DNA from: a virus
DNA: 25,464 bases
Strand: one strand, 5' to 3'
IMG/VR virus record: IMGVR_UViG_3300046491_000189
Location: 1 to 25,464 of that record
How positions within the stretch are numbered: the first letter of the stretch is position 1; each line of letters starts with the position of its first letter. Position numbers and translations under genes: made by a program. The notes beneath the pieces were generated by a model. It was given only the letters and a program-made list of their open reading frames with translations. It was not told where the DNA came from and did not search any database. Of this stretch, positions 1-8,173 are shown one piece after another.

Positions 1-179
1 TGGTACTTGGCCTGACATACACCGGCGTAGCCCTCCCCCCACCATGATTTGTCCTTCCCGTCGTTCACGCGGTTGCGGATGGTCCAGGCCACGGCGATTT
101 GGCCCGCCAAGCTTTCCCCGCGCGCCTCACCCCACAACGTTCGCGCGAGGATGTCGCGGTCTCTTTCGGTAACAGGCAT
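1..179 (-). CDS. Endolysin, SleB/CwlJ-type cell wall hydrolase (N-terminal 59 aa, cut by window edge)
   Basis: Partial gene running off the left edge. The visible 59 residues begin MPVTERDRDILARTLWGEAR and continue with a GQIAVAWTIRNRV segment. This matches the start of the SleB/CwlJ hydrolase fold (Hydrolase_2, PF07486), where the Glu of the WGEARGE motif (Glu18 here) is the expected catalytic acid; the family cleaves peptidoglycan glycan strands. The start is set by a CTGGAG element 8-13 nt upstream of the ATG. It is the last late gene visible, directly behind an intrinsic terminator and downstream of the fibre assembly gene. With no signal peptide in view it would need the holin (22966-23295) for export. 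Family assignment is from motif recognition; a C-terminal domain cannot be judged. Confidence 0.85.
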   Translation of the reverse strand, partial: MPVTERDRDILARTLWGEARGESLAGQIAVAWTIRNRVNDGKDKSWWGEGYAGVCQAKY

Positions 180-194
180 AACTTTTCTCCAGGC

Positions 195-221
195 AAAAAA
201 ACACCCGCTCGATGGCGGGTG
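195..221 (-). terminator. Intrinsic terminator between fibre assembly gene and endolysin
   Basis: On the minus strand a perfect 7-bp stem CACCCGC/GCGGGTG with a 6-nt loop is followed by seven T. It ends the fibre assembly transcript and lies only 16 nt upstream of the endolysin start codon, so endolysin expression needs read-through or antitermination. Confidence 0.85.
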
Positions 222-238
222 CACGGGACGTCGCATAT

Positions 239-967
239 TCAGACTTGTTCGGGGTCTAGACCCATGGGTGCAGCGTCGATATCAGGTATTGCGGGGGTGG
301 TCGGCCAAACCGGAGCAGCGTGCCAGGTGGGCTGTGCGGTGACCTTGCCGAGGGAGAACTTGTAAGTCTTCCAGGCTTTGAGGCTGATCAGCAACGCATC
401 CTGTTCGGCAAGGTCGTTTTCGGTGGCTTCGCCGGCGTCGATGCCGTAACCGATCGTTTCGATACGATCTTGGATGCGCAGGATCTGCGCTGCGGCCACA
501 GCGTTTCGGGCGGCGAGCTCCGCCTTCATCTTAGACAGATGATCAGCCAGGGCCGCAGCGCCCTTCATTTCCTGAGTGACCAGCTTTGACCAGTCGACAA
601 CCCCCGGCACGGTGTGGGCCGGAATTTCGAACTCTGGTGGATCCACCCCCTCCACGGGTAATGGCTGAGGGAATACAACGATCCCGTCGGGGACATTGAC
701 CAGATCGACCGGGAATGCCTGCTCCTGGCTGTAGTTTTCGGGGATCGGCAGCGTCAACATCAGGACCAATTCGCCGTTGAATACCTGAACGCTATCGTTG
801 CGCGGATCGATAGCGAACCACTCCGAATCAATGGCGGATCGAGGCAAGACATCCCCCTCTTTCATCTGGGAAAAATCGAAAACCACGCCGTTCAAGATCA
901 GCTTTTGGCCATCCTTCGCGGCCACCAGCCCCTTGTCGATCAGCAGGGGTGAAAGTTTAATGCGCAT
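239..967 (-). CDS. Tail fibre assembly chaperone
   Basis: 242-aa protein. The C-terminal part (about residues 195-235) has the pattern ALLISLKAWKTYKFSLGKV followed by WHAAPVWPTTPAIPD, which resembles the L..WK.Y...L...WP..P signature of tail fibre assembly proteins (Caudo_TAP, PF02413; lambda Tfa-like). Such proteins help trimerise or fold the distal fibre and are normally encoded just after it, as here. A helical segment (about residues 135-180) precedes this region. The ATG at 967 is chosen because its A is shared with the TAA stop of the fibre gene (TAATG) and AGGTGG lies just upstream; an in-frame GTG nine bases earlier is possible. The N-terminal half (residues 1-130) is not recognised and may contact the fibre or baseplate. 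Confidence 0.8.
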   Translation of the reverse strand: MRIKLSPLLIDKGLVAAKDGQKLILNGVVFDFSQMKEGDVLPRSAIDSEWFAIDPRNDSVQVFNGELVLMLTLPIPENYSQEQAFPVDLVNVPDGIVVFPQPLPVEGVDPPEFEIPAHTVPGVVDWSKLVTQEMKGAAALADHLSKMKAELAARNAVAAAQILRIQDRIETIGYGIDAGEATENDLAEQDALLISLKAWKTYKFSLGKVTAQPTWHAAPVWPTTPAIPDIDAAPMGLDPEQV

Positions 968-1950
968 TAGAACCACCTGCCGATAGCGAGATATTCGAGA
1001 GTGCCGGTGACCGAAATAGAAGTCGTGGCCATGACGTAAATCGAGTAGGAGTTCGCTGGCGGGTCATTATTCAGGTTCGACCACATAAGCCTGCCTGCTG
1101 CGGTGAATTGAGCGAACACCACAGGCGTCGTTCCGGCAAGAAACGGCACGGGGAATGCTCCAGACAGGGACGTGAAGAACATGACGCCGGACGCCGTGGT
1201 GATGTTCGCCGTCACCGAGCCTGTAACGCCGTAGCAAATCATTTCGCCGCTTGCGTACTTGATGTATCTGCCATTCGACGTAGATCCGACCTGGTAGATA
1301 TCACCGGTAGGAATGCCACCCGATTGGCTGACGGTCCCCAGAATGCCCGCGATGGCGGCAGAGCCGAGGCCCAGACCGCTGCGCGCGGCACTTTGAGTAC
1401 TTCCGCCGGTTCCGCCCTGGGCAACAGTCAATGCTTTGGTCAAAGCATTGAGCTCTGTGATGTCAGCATTGGCGCCAGACTTTGCGGCGCCGAGCGCTGT
1501 CCTCGCGCCAGCGGCATCGGTAGCTCCGGTGCCGCCACGAGCGACAGTTTGGACGTCGAGAATTCCAAGGTTGGCCTTTGTTTCAGCCAGCGTCGTTACG
1601 CCGGTACCGCCTTTGGCAATCGGCAGAATGTCGTAGTTGCCGGTCGTGCCCAACCCAGCCAGCTTTGCGCCGTATTGGTTCACGAGTGCGCGCAGTGCGT
1701 CGGCCGAGTCCTTTACGTACCCCTGTAGAGGCGCCAGCGCATAGGAGCCAGCAGCATTGGTGGTGCCCTGGTACGGCGGCGAGATGGACAGAGCTGTATC
1801 GCTGGCAAAGTTGGTGACTTCGTACCAACCGCCATCCGGGCCACGAAAACCGTCCCCTACACGACCGTTGGCAATAAACGCGGTGCCCGTACCCAGCACG
1901 GTGCTGGAATTTTGGGTAACGGAAACCGTCCCGGCTTTATACCAAGGCAT
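967..1950 (-). CDS. Tail fibre protein with GGTG repeats
   Basis: 327-aa receptor-binding fibre. Residues 1-100 are a probable tail attachment domain (MPWYKAGTVSVTQNSSTVLG start). Three copies of a 19-residue unit of the form A-x-GGTG-x8-A-x2-x-LG lie at about 112-130, 137-155 and 177-195; this unit is common in trimeric phage fibres. The C-terminal 130 residues are Gly/Ser/Thr-rich and end in EYLAIGRWF, a typical fibre-tip ending. Start supported by AAGGAAG upstream of the ATG. It overlaps the chaperone start by 1 nt and follows two tail-tip genes, in line with lambda J-to-fibre order. The tip would set receptor specificity; which receptor cannot be read from sequence. Confidence 0.85.
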   Translation of the reverse strand: MPWYKAGTVSVTQNSSTVLGTGTAFIANGRVGDGFRGPDGGWYEVTNFASDTALSISPPYQGTTNAAGSYALAPLQGYVKDSADALRALVNQYGAKLAGLGTTGNYDILPIAKGGTGVTTLAETKANLGILDVQTVARGGTGATDAAGARTALGAAKSGANADITELNALTKALTVAQGGTGGSTQSAARSGLGLGSAAIAGILGTVSQSGGIPTGDIYQVGSTSNGRYIKYASGEMICYGVTGSVTANITTASGVMFFTSLSGAFPVPFLAGTTPVVFAQFTAAGRLMWSNLNNDPPANSYSIYVMATTSISVTGTLEYLAIGRWF

Positions 1951-1974
1951 GGATCACTTCCTTTTTGAAGGTGT

Positions 1975-2652
1975 TTAGACGGCGAGCTTTGCGAACACAG
2001 CCGGCATGAAGAAGGCGAACGGGTTTGTGAATCCATCGGTGACGGCGTACAGCGTGCCGGTGCTGAAGCTCCACAGGGTTTTGACTAGGCGGCCCGCCGC
2101 TGAGCCCGTCAACATGTTCATGCCGAAGGTGTTGATCAGCAGATATTCGTTCTCTGGGAAATTGAACGACACGGTGTAAAAGTTTCTTGTGCTGCCCGTG
2201 GGGGTGGTTTCAGATCGGACATAGGTCCAATTTTGAAACGCGCGGGTGAAGAGCGCCGTTGGAGTGCCGGAGTCAAACAACAACTTTGACGAGCCGTCCC
2301 ACAGCCGCATCCCGTAAGTTGCCACCGGCTGGGCGCCGAACGTGGCCGCGAAGTATCGGCCGTTCGGCTGGTTGGTGTTCACGTCGTAGGCCCGAACATA
2401 GAAGCCGATCCAGTTGCCGGCCGATCCAAGCACCTGCATCGCCGTGAGCCCCGCCACTCCGCCGGTATCTGGCCGGCAAAACACCAGAGGCGGTTCCTGA
2501 CTAGTGATGATGACCGGAAAATAGGTGGTCGACCCAAGCCCAGACTCCTGCGTCGGCGCGTACCGGCCGCTACAGATGACGTTGAGCCTGGCAAACTCGG
2601 AGTCGATGACCACCTGATTGCTGTTGTTGATGAAGCTCAACCCGTAACTCAT
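1975..2652 (-). CDS. Tail-tip structural protein of unknown function (225 aa)
   Basis: Begins MSYGLSFINNSNQVVIDSEF. It is rich in beta-type sequence, aromatic residues and Gly/Asn/Thr, with no membrane segment or signal peptide, as expected of a virion surface protein. I do not recognise a named family with certainty. The ATG at 2652 overlaps the stop codon of the upstream gene (ATGA), so a TTG one codon earlier was not used; AAGG lies upstream. Placed between J plus a 107-aa protein and the main tail fibre, it probably decorates the tail tip or links J to the fibre. Virion location is inference from context only. Confidence 0.75.
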   Translation of the reverse strand: MSYGLSFINNSNQVVIDSEFARLNVICSGRYAPTQESGLGSTTYFPVIITSQEPPLVFCRPDTGGVAGLTAMQVLGSAGNWIGFYVRAYDVNTNQPNGRYFAATFGAQPVATYGMRLWDGSSKLLFDSGTPTALFTRAFQNWTYVRSETTPTGSTRNFYTVSFNFPENEYLLINTFGMNMLTGSAAGRLVKTLWSFSTGTLYAVTDGFTNPFAFFMPAVFAKLAV

Positions 2653-2975
2653 CAAGCAAACCTTATGACCATCAGTCGCATGGTCCCGCTGGTGGAAAGA
2701 CTGGCCGCGAAGGTGCGCGTGTAGTTGTAAACCCGCGCAACCCCCGCAAGCATTTCCGTTTCAAATTGGAAGGCTGTCGCCTCGTTATAAGGACCGACCG
2801 GTATCACGATCGCGACAGAGTTCGAAGCATCGCAACCGGGCACCGAAAAGTCCTGATTGGCCTTTGCCCCGGTCGCAAAGGTGACCACAATCGACAGCAC
2901 CACGCGCATGGTGAACGAGTTCTCGTCGACCTGGAGCGTCCCATCGGCGCCCCAGATCCGCATTCCATGAGCCAT
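2652..2975 (-). CDS. Small tail-tip protein of unknown function (107 aa)
   Basis: Begins MAHGMRIWGADGTLQVDENS. The opening G-x-R-I-W-x-x-D-G-x-L motif recalls the G-x-R-L-W-D-G-S motif inside the next gene (about residues 114-121 of the 225-aa protein), so the two may be related beta-structured tail-tip proteins that pack together. The ATG lies 3 nt after the J stop codon and the gene overlaps the next by 4 nt, which implies translational coupling. No transmembrane segment. Likely a minor virion component; no named family recognised. Confidence 0.7.
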   Translation of the reverse strand: MAHGMRIWGADGTLQVDENSFTMRVVLSIVVTFATGAKANQDFSVPGCDASNSVAIVIPVGPYNEATAFQFETEMLAGVARVYNYTRTFAASLSTSGTMRLMVIRFA

Positions 2976-2978
2976 GGT

Positions 2979-5900
2979 TTACCCCAAGTAGCCGAGACGG
3001 ACACGCAGCACGTTGTTCGCGTCGTAGACGGAGACGTTCAGCGAATTGATTACCAGACGACCTTGCCCGGGCACGACGCCGTTGATCTCCAGCGTTCCGT
3101 CCTTGTTGAGAATCCAACCCTGTTGACCGGCGATGTAGTTCGTCGAACTGATGTAGCTGCCGATCTTGGCGTTGGTGATGGTGCCGTCCGCGATGAAGGC
3201 CGAGTTTATGAACACCTGACCGCCCTGCACTGCAAACGGTACCGAGATGGCGCCGCCGGCGATGGTGTTCACCACGGCAAACCGGTCAGCGCTGACCAGG
3301 AACTGGCTCTGCAAGCCGGCGCCCGTGTTCTCGATGCCCAGGCCGATACCAGCAGCGATGTACTTGCCATCGGCCGCGACCTGCATTTTCACCGACCACA
3401 TGGTGCTCAGCTTGCCGGCCGTATCCGCGTAGGCCGTCGACGTTTCTTGGATCGCAGCAGTGTTTTGCCCGACCGACACGTTCAACTGATCGATCTTGGT
3501 GGCCGTCGCTGACTCGTTGGTGGCCACCACCTGTTCCAGCTCAGTGATGTTGGCCGCGTTCTCGCCGATCTTCGCATCGAAGGTGGTGATCCGCTGCGCG
3601 AAGGCCTCGTTTTCAGAGGTCCGAACCTTGGATTCCGAAGCGATAGCCGCGGTGCTGGTCCAGCCCTTGAGAGCGTCGGCCAGATCCCCTTCCCCGTTGT
3701 CGTCTCTGGACGATGCCCGCAACGCATCAAACGCCGTGGCCTGAGCAGTCACCACGCCATCGATCTCGCTGATGTCAGCAGTGTTGAAAGCTACCTGCTG
3801 CGCCAGTCCGTTCGCCGTCTCGATTGACTGCCCGACATCCAGCCAGTAGGTCGCATTCGGCGGCGGGGTGTTGATTGGCACTTCGCCCTTGGCCTGAAAG
3901 ATATGGCCGTCCGCCACAACCATCTGGTCTTTCTCGTAGACCTGATCCGGCTTGTAGGCGGATAGGCCGTCGAGCGCATCGATCTGATCCTGAAGGCCGG
4001 GGAGTTTGTTGATCTCGTCCAATAGGTCTTGCCCGAGTTCCGTCTCAGTGATCTGCCCCGCGATCATTTCCAGAATTGCCGCAGCGTCCGCACTTGATTG
4101 ACCCTGCACACCCATTCCGATCGGGTACCAGGGACCGATGTTGCCGATTCGATCCACCAGCCGCGCCCAGAAGTAGAAGGTCACGCCCGCACGAAGCCCC
4201 AGCATCGAGAAGTCGCTTTGCGGGTATGACAGGTCCGTGAGCTTGGTCGCAGCCTCAAGGCTGGTCGTCGGGCCGTACCATATTTCTGTGCGCTGGGTGT
4301 CCTCGGCGCCCGCCGGGAAACCCCATTTCAAGTAAATGCCGAACAGCAGCGGCGTGGCCGTCAGGAACGACACTGCCGGTGGCAAGCCCTCCTTGCCCTT
4401 GAGGTTGGTCAGTACCGAAGCGCGCCAGATCGACGAGATATCGAACGCACTCACGGCACGGACGCGGGCCACGTAAGCACCGGCATAGATGCCCACCACA
4501 TCGACACTGGTCATCCCGGTGCGTTGCAGCTTGATCCAGTTGCCGCTGTCCTTGCGCCACTCGACGTCATATCCGACCGCGCCGTTCACCGCCGGCCAGG
4601 TAATGGTCATGGTGGCAACGGCAATGCCCTGGGATACGACTGAGTTCGACGTGACGGTCACGCTCGCCGGCGCAGGAACGACGGTGATTGGAATCACACT
4701 GATCGGCCGCTCTTCGAGGCGCGCCCCGGTGTCGATGTAGTCGAATTTGCTCGGGTCGTATTGCAGTGCGCTGATTTCGAAGTCGCCCTCGGTCGTACGC
4801 TTGGTCCGCAAAACCCGATAGAGCGGAATGGCCAGATCATCCGCATCAAGCGCCCACTGCAATTGCGGCAATGGGGGCTCGCTGTAACTGGTGGTCACGG
4901 TAACGGCTCGGCCGCTGACGCTCTGCACAGTGCGCCCTTCCGCACGCCCACCTGGAAGGTTGATGATCAGCCTGTCGCCAGCCTTGGCCTGGGTGTCACG
5001 GTCCAGTGTCACAACGCGGCCGGCGGCGACAGAGATACGCCCACCCACCTCGCGCCCCGCTAGTAGCGAGTCAGCCACTGGGATGATGTGGCCCGGAAGT
5101 GGAATCACGCCCTCCATGCCCGTCTTGAACGACACGGTGCGGTCTTGATGGTTGCTCAAGATAGCCCACTTGCCCCGGCGCTGGGCTTCGGACGCACGTG
5201 TGCAGCCGATGGCACTCAACTCAGTCGGGCGGTCGCCGTAACGCCGTTGCAGATTCAGATCAGCGAATGGAATGACGTCGGTGTCGTAGTTGTTCGCCGG
5301 ATTGTCGTAGCTGACCAGCGCCCGGGTGTATCGGGTCTTCGCCGAGGCGCTGTCATACGAAAACTTGCCGTCGATGACGTTGGACCGGGTGAACACGTAG
5401 TCGAAGTCCTGCGCGCGCGGCATGTCAGCCTGCATCACCAGTTGACCCTGAGCCCAGTAGGTCATGCCCCGGTAAATGCCGGCGATATCGCGCAACAACG
5501 ACCAGGCGTCCGCCTTCCCTTGCAGGTTCATGTCGCACAAAAAACGAGGCTCCACGCCACCAAGGCCGTTCGGCACCAACTGGTCGCAGTACTGCGCGAT
5601 TCGGTACAGCTCCCACTTGTCGACCATGAACGGCTTGATGCGCTTGCCCAGGCCGAACCGGTCTTCAGTGCACACCCCGTAGGTGATCCACGCTGGGTTA
5701 TTGGTCCAGGCCGATTTCATGCTGCCGTCCCACGTCCCAGTGTAGGTGCGCAGGATCGGGTCGTAATTGCTCGGCACCATCCAGCGCCGTGCCCGGCACC
5801 GCACGGTGACCGCCGGAATGTTGGTGAACTGCTCGGCGTCAAACTCGATGTAGAGCAGCGCGGTGTTGGGGTAACGCAGCTTGGCGTCGATCACCTCGGT

Positions 5901-6542
5901 GTAACCGGCAATCAGCATGGTGTCGGCGATCTTGTTGCTGTTCTGGTTTGGCGTCAGGCGGCGCACGCGGATTTGCCAGCCGCTGGTGGCGTCCGGCAAG
6001 TCGACGCGGGTGGATCGTTCGTAGCGCGTGGTGGTCTTGCCGTCCACGGCGTCGGTTGCCACTTGCTGATAGGCGCCGCCATCGGTGGCCACATCGATAG
6101 CGTACTCGATGCGGTAGCCGACGACATTGCCTTCGTCATCCTGACGTTGCAGCGCCGGCCAAGCGAGACGGATTCGAACGGCTGAAAGCTGGATGTTGCT
6201 AATCGAGCGAACCCAGGGCGAGTCGCTGCGCAGCTCAACGTTCAGGGACGTTTCGTTCTCGACTGATGGAATGCCAGGGATATAGGTCTGATCGACAGAG
6301 CCCGAGCGCCAATCCCATTTCACATTCGGGAAGTTGTAGTTGCCACTCGCATCGCGGATCGGGGTGTTGTCCAGGTAGATGTCGTAATCCGTAGGGATTT
6401 CGTCGAACTCGCCCTCGCCCACGGCGATCAACAGTTTTGCCAGGTTGGTCGAGCGCAGGCTGTCGCTGGCTTCAGTCGGCGATTTCGGCTTGCTGCTGCC
6501 GCCCTTTTCGCCATGGATGTCGTGCTTCAGTGCTGCGCCCAT
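2979..6542 (-). CDS. J: Host specificity / tail tip protein J
   Basis: 1187-aa protein, close to lambda gpJ in length (about 1130 aa). It forms the central tail tip that contacts the receptor and starts DNA ejection. The N-terminal about 600 residues are the conserved J tail-hub region. A fibronectin type III-like segment follows (about 620-760; VTVTSNSVVSQGIAV then TWPAVNGAVGYDVEW). Helical linker repeats lie at about 850-1010. A C-terminal DUF1983-like part (about 1020-1110; STMWSVKMQVAADGKYIAAG) is typical of J proteins in Pseudomonas and enteric siphophages. The open frame extends 36 codons further upstream, but the ATG at 6542 with CTGGAGGA just before it is the start; the upstream codons lie across a terminator hairpin. 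Follows I, as in lambda. Confidence 0.93.
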   Translation of the reverse strand: MGAALKHDIHGEKGGSSKPKSPTEASDSLRSTNLAKLLIAVGEGEFDEIPTDYDIYLDNTPIRDASGNYNFPNVKWDWRSGSVDQTYIPGIPSVENETSLNVELRSDSPWVRSISNIQLSAVRIRLAWPALQRQDDEGNVVGYRIEYAIDVATDGGAYQQVATDAVDGKTTTRYERSTRVDLPDATSGWQIRVRRLTPNQNSNKIADTMLIAGYTEVIDAKLRYPNTALLYIEFDAEQFTNIPAVTVRCRARRWMVPSNYDPILRTYTGTWDGSMKSAWTNNPAWITYGVCTEDRFGLGKRIKPFMVDKWELYRIAQYCDQLVPNGLGGVEPRFLCDMNLQGKADAWSLLRDIAGIYRGMTYWAQGQLVMQADMPRAQDFDYVFTRSNVIDGKFSYDSASAKTRYTRALVSYDNPANNYDTDVIPFADLNLQRRYGDRPTELSAIGCTRASEAQRRGKWAILSNHQDRTVSFKTGMEGVIPLPGHIIPVADSLLAGREVGGRISVAAGRVVTLDRDTQAKAGDRLIINLPGGRAEGRTVQSVSGRAVTVTTSYSEPPLPQLQWALDADDLAIPLYRVLRTKRTTEGDFEISALQYDPSKFDYIDTGARLEERPISVIPITVVPAPASVTVTSNSVVSQGIAVATMTITWPAVNGAVGYDVEWRKDSGNWIKLQRTGMTSVDVVGIYAGAYVARVRAVSAFDISSIWRASVLTNLKGKEGLPPAVSFLTATPLLFGIYLKWGFPAGAEDTQRTEIWYGPTTSLEAATKLTDLSYPQSDFSMLGLRAGVTFYFWARLVDRIGNIGPWYPIGMGVQGQSSADAAAILEMIAGQITETELGQDLLDEINKLPGLQDQIDALDGLSAYKPDQVYEKDQMVVADGHIFQAKGEVPINTPPPNATYWLDVGQSIETANGLAQQVAFNTADISEIDGVVTAQATAFDALRASSRDDNGEGDLADALKGWTSTAAIASESKVRTSENEAFAQRITTFDAKIGENAANITELEQVVATNESATATKIDQLNVSVGQNTAAIQETSTAYADTAGKLSTMWSVKMQVAADGKYIAAGIGLGIENTGAGLQSQFLVSADRFAVVNTIAGGAISVPFAVQGGQVFINSAFIADGTITNAKIGSYISSTNYIAGQQGWILNKDGTLEINGVVPGQGRLVINSLNVSVYDANNVLRVRLGYLG

Positions 6543-6557
6543 GCATTCCTCCAGGCG

Positions 6558-6579
6558 AAAAAAACCGCCTAAAGGGCGG
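6558..6579 (-). terminator. Intrinsic terminator between tail genes I and J
   Basis: Minus strand: stem CCGCC/GGCGG, 5-nt loop, then seven T. It is followed at once by CGCCTGGAGGA, the ribosome-binding site of J, so the T run and the RBS are adjacent. Confidence 0.8.
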
Positions 6580-6598
6580 CCTGCGTGATGCTCTCGAT

Positions 6599-7207
6599 TT
6601 ACGTTTTGTCTTCGGCGTAGATCGATGCCGAAATGATCATCCCACCCCACCGGCGGTCGCCGATGCAGATCGGCACGGGGTTACCGCTGGCGGTGGTGTT
6701 CTTGGCGCTGCCGAAGGCATAGGACGGAGCGTTCTCGGGGGACGCACTTTGGGACAGGCCCTTGGCTTGGGGGCTGAGCAACTGGACAACACCGCCGATC
6801 GCCATCGATGCACCGGCCGCGTACAAAAACGGCGATGCGACTGCGAAGGGTGTGAATGACAACACATAGGCTGCGGCGATCATCACCGTACCTATAATTG
6901 TCTGCAGGCCGCCGGCACGCTTGCTGCCATCGATCACCGGAACAATGCGGATTTCCCGCGCACCGCCGAGATCGAACCTGTCTATTCCGATGTTTGTGCG
7001 ATTCCGGAAAATCGCGAACTTCAGCCCCAGGCGCTCCAGTCGCTTTATTTCTTGAGAAAACCCTTCGATCGTCGCGTTAAGCGCTCGAAACGCCTCCACA
7101 GCAGAGCCGCCATCAAGGAGGAATTGCTTACTGCGAAAGAACTTCTTAGACAGCGAACCGGAGAGCATCACTTTCGTCATAGGGGTGTAGGTAATTGCTG
7201 AGCACAT
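6599..7207 (-). CDS. I: Tail assembly protein I (lambda gpI-like)
   Basis: 202-aa protein matching the lambda tail assembly protein I family (PF06805). Features are an N-terminal beta-grasp-like part with LDGGSAVEAFRALNATIEGF, a central hydrophobic hairpin (about 103-140, TIIGTVMIAAAYVLSF and AAGASMAIGGVVQLLSP) and a C-terminal GNPVPICIGDRRWGGMIISA motif. In lambda, I acts with K at the tail tip during initiator assembly. The ATG at 7207 has TGGAGA upstream. The gene sits between two terminator hairpins. In lambda, K and I adjoin; here about 1 kb carrying a lipoprotein and a HIRAN gene separates them. Confidence 0.9.
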   Translation of the reverse strand: MCSAITYTPMTKVMLSGSLSKKFFRSKQFLLDGGSAVEAFRALNATIEGFSQEIKRLERLGLKFAIFRNRTNIGIDRFDLGGAREIRIVPVIDGSKRAGGLQTIIGTVMIAAAYVLSFTPFAVASPFLYAAGASMAIGGVVQLLSPQAKGLSQSASPENAPSYAFGSAKNTTASGNPVPICIGDRRWGGMIISASIYAEDKT

Positions 7208-7224
7208 GCCATTCTCCAGGCAAT

Positions 7225-7245
7225 AAAAAACCGCCCGGAGGCGGT
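7225..7245 (-). terminator. Intrinsic terminator after lipoprotein gene
   Basis: Minus strand: perfect 6-bp stem ACCGCC/GGCGGT with a 4-nt loop TCCG, followed by a T6 run. It begins a few bases past the lipoprotein stop codon, and the RBS of gene I (GCCTGGAGA) lies directly behind the T run. Confidence 0.85.
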
Positions 7246-7249
7246 CAGT

Positions 7250-7672
7250 TCAAAGCGTTGTGGGGAGTATGTCGATCTGTCCATCGCCCCCTATGAAAAC
7301 TCGATATTTCTTGATCGCGCCGTCTTTCACGGTTGCTTCACGCTCTACTCGGTCTGCCCCCAGCGAGCAGATGCCGGAGCCGGTGTAGGCTGCTCCCAGG
7401 GAAACGGAGTCTGGTGGCAGGTAAAAGGTGGCCTTCTGGCCCGGATCCAGTTTGGCGGCCTGCTTGCCGTCGATGAAAACAGCCATCGAGCATAGGCTTC
7501 CGGTGTGACCCGAGTCTCGAATCACTTGAAGAGTGCCATAGGCCCCGGCTGGTTTGACTTGAAAGGCTGACAACTGACTTGTAGGCGCCTGCCTAGCCTC
7601 GCCAGATGGAGTCGGTGAAGTCGCACACCCCGCCAATAGCGCTAACACCATCATCCCAATCCCAAATCGCAT
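7250..7672 (-). CDS. Secreted lipoprotein, probable moron (possible superinfection exclusion)
   Basis: 140-aa protein with a short lipoprotein signal: MRFG, a hydrophobic core GMMVLALLAG, and Cys16 in the lipobox LLAGC. Residues after the Cys (ATSPTPSGEA) form a flexible tether with no Asp at +2, so outer membrane sorting is expected by the E. coli rule. Residues about 37-140 look like a compact beta domain with FIDGKQAAKLDPGQKATFYL and two further Cys (about 61 and 102) that could form a disulphide. GAGGAAAAACT before the ATG is a good RBS. Not part of the lambda tail set; it lies between K and I beside the divergent HIRAN gene. By analogy with phage lipoproteins such as Cor and Bor it may mask a receptor or alter the lysogen surface; that role is inference. 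Confidence 0.88.
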   Translation of the reverse strand: MRFGIGMMVLALLAGCATSPTPSGEARQAPTSQLSAFQVKPAGAYGTLQVIRDSGHTGSLCSMAVFIDGKQAAKLDPGQKATFYLPPDSVSLGAAYTGSGICSLGADRVEREATVKDGAIKKYRVFIGGDGQIDILPTTL

Positions 7673-7771
7673 AGTTTTTCCTCATCCTGAAAATCGCCTG
7701 ACTGTATCACTGCCTTGCTTCGCTCTCTATGATCGGTGAAAACCAATCACACTAAGCAATCGGAATGCAAG

Positions 7772-8173
7772 ATGCCTCGACCGTCAGGAACACCAAAACG
7801 TGCAACTCTTCCAGATCTTACCGGCCGAATCCGAGGAACGATTAACTTTGACTTTAACGTTGTTGGCGAATCACATTTCCAAGCCGAACTACGGTACATC
7901 CGAAATCACATGTCAGTCGCATACGAAAATGATCTAGAAGCACACATTGTTACCGAGCCTAACAACCCGTACGACAAAAACGCCTGCGCCGTTTATATCG
8001 ACTCATTTAAGGTCGGATATCTACCAACGGACGCGGCTAAAGAATTTGTTACCCAGATGCGTGCAAAGGGAGTGTCAGGAGCAGCCTGTTTCGAGATTCG
8101 AGCGAAACTGACTGGTGGCTTTGGGAACCGACCGAATATAGGTGTTCTGTTGAATCTTCCTACTGGGAACTAG
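7772..8173 (+). CDS. Stand-alone HIRAN-domain protein, probable moron
   Basis: 133-aa plus-strand gene. Residues about 29-128 read as a complete HIRAN domain (PF08797): VVGESHFQAEL opening, EPNNPYDKNACAVYI with the conserved E-P-x-N-P-x-D-x-N-A core (62-71), and KVGYLPTDAA (80-89), ending in GVLLNL. HIRAN domains bind DNA 3' ends in HLTF-type remodelers and occur fused to nucleases or helicases; here no catalytic domain is present. The N-terminal 28 residues are basic and Pro-rich. The ATG at 7772 is preferred (GGAA nine bases upstream); an in-frame GTG at 7736 would add 12 residues. Opposite strand and less GC-rich than its tail-gene neighbours. A TATGAT at 7728-7733 may be its -10 but no good -35 is seen. 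Function unknown. Confidence 0.88.
   Translation: MPRPSGTPKRATLPDLTGRIRGTINFDFNVVGESHFQAELRYIRNHMSVAYENDLEAHIVTEPNNPYDKNACAVYIDSFKVGYLPTDAAKEFVTQMRAKGVSGAACFEIRAKLTGGFGNRPNIGVLLNLPTGN

Noticed and set aside
5088-6185. 365-codon plus-strand frame opposite J
   Set aside because: Antisense shadow of J with His/Val/Arg-rich low-quality sequence and no RBS.
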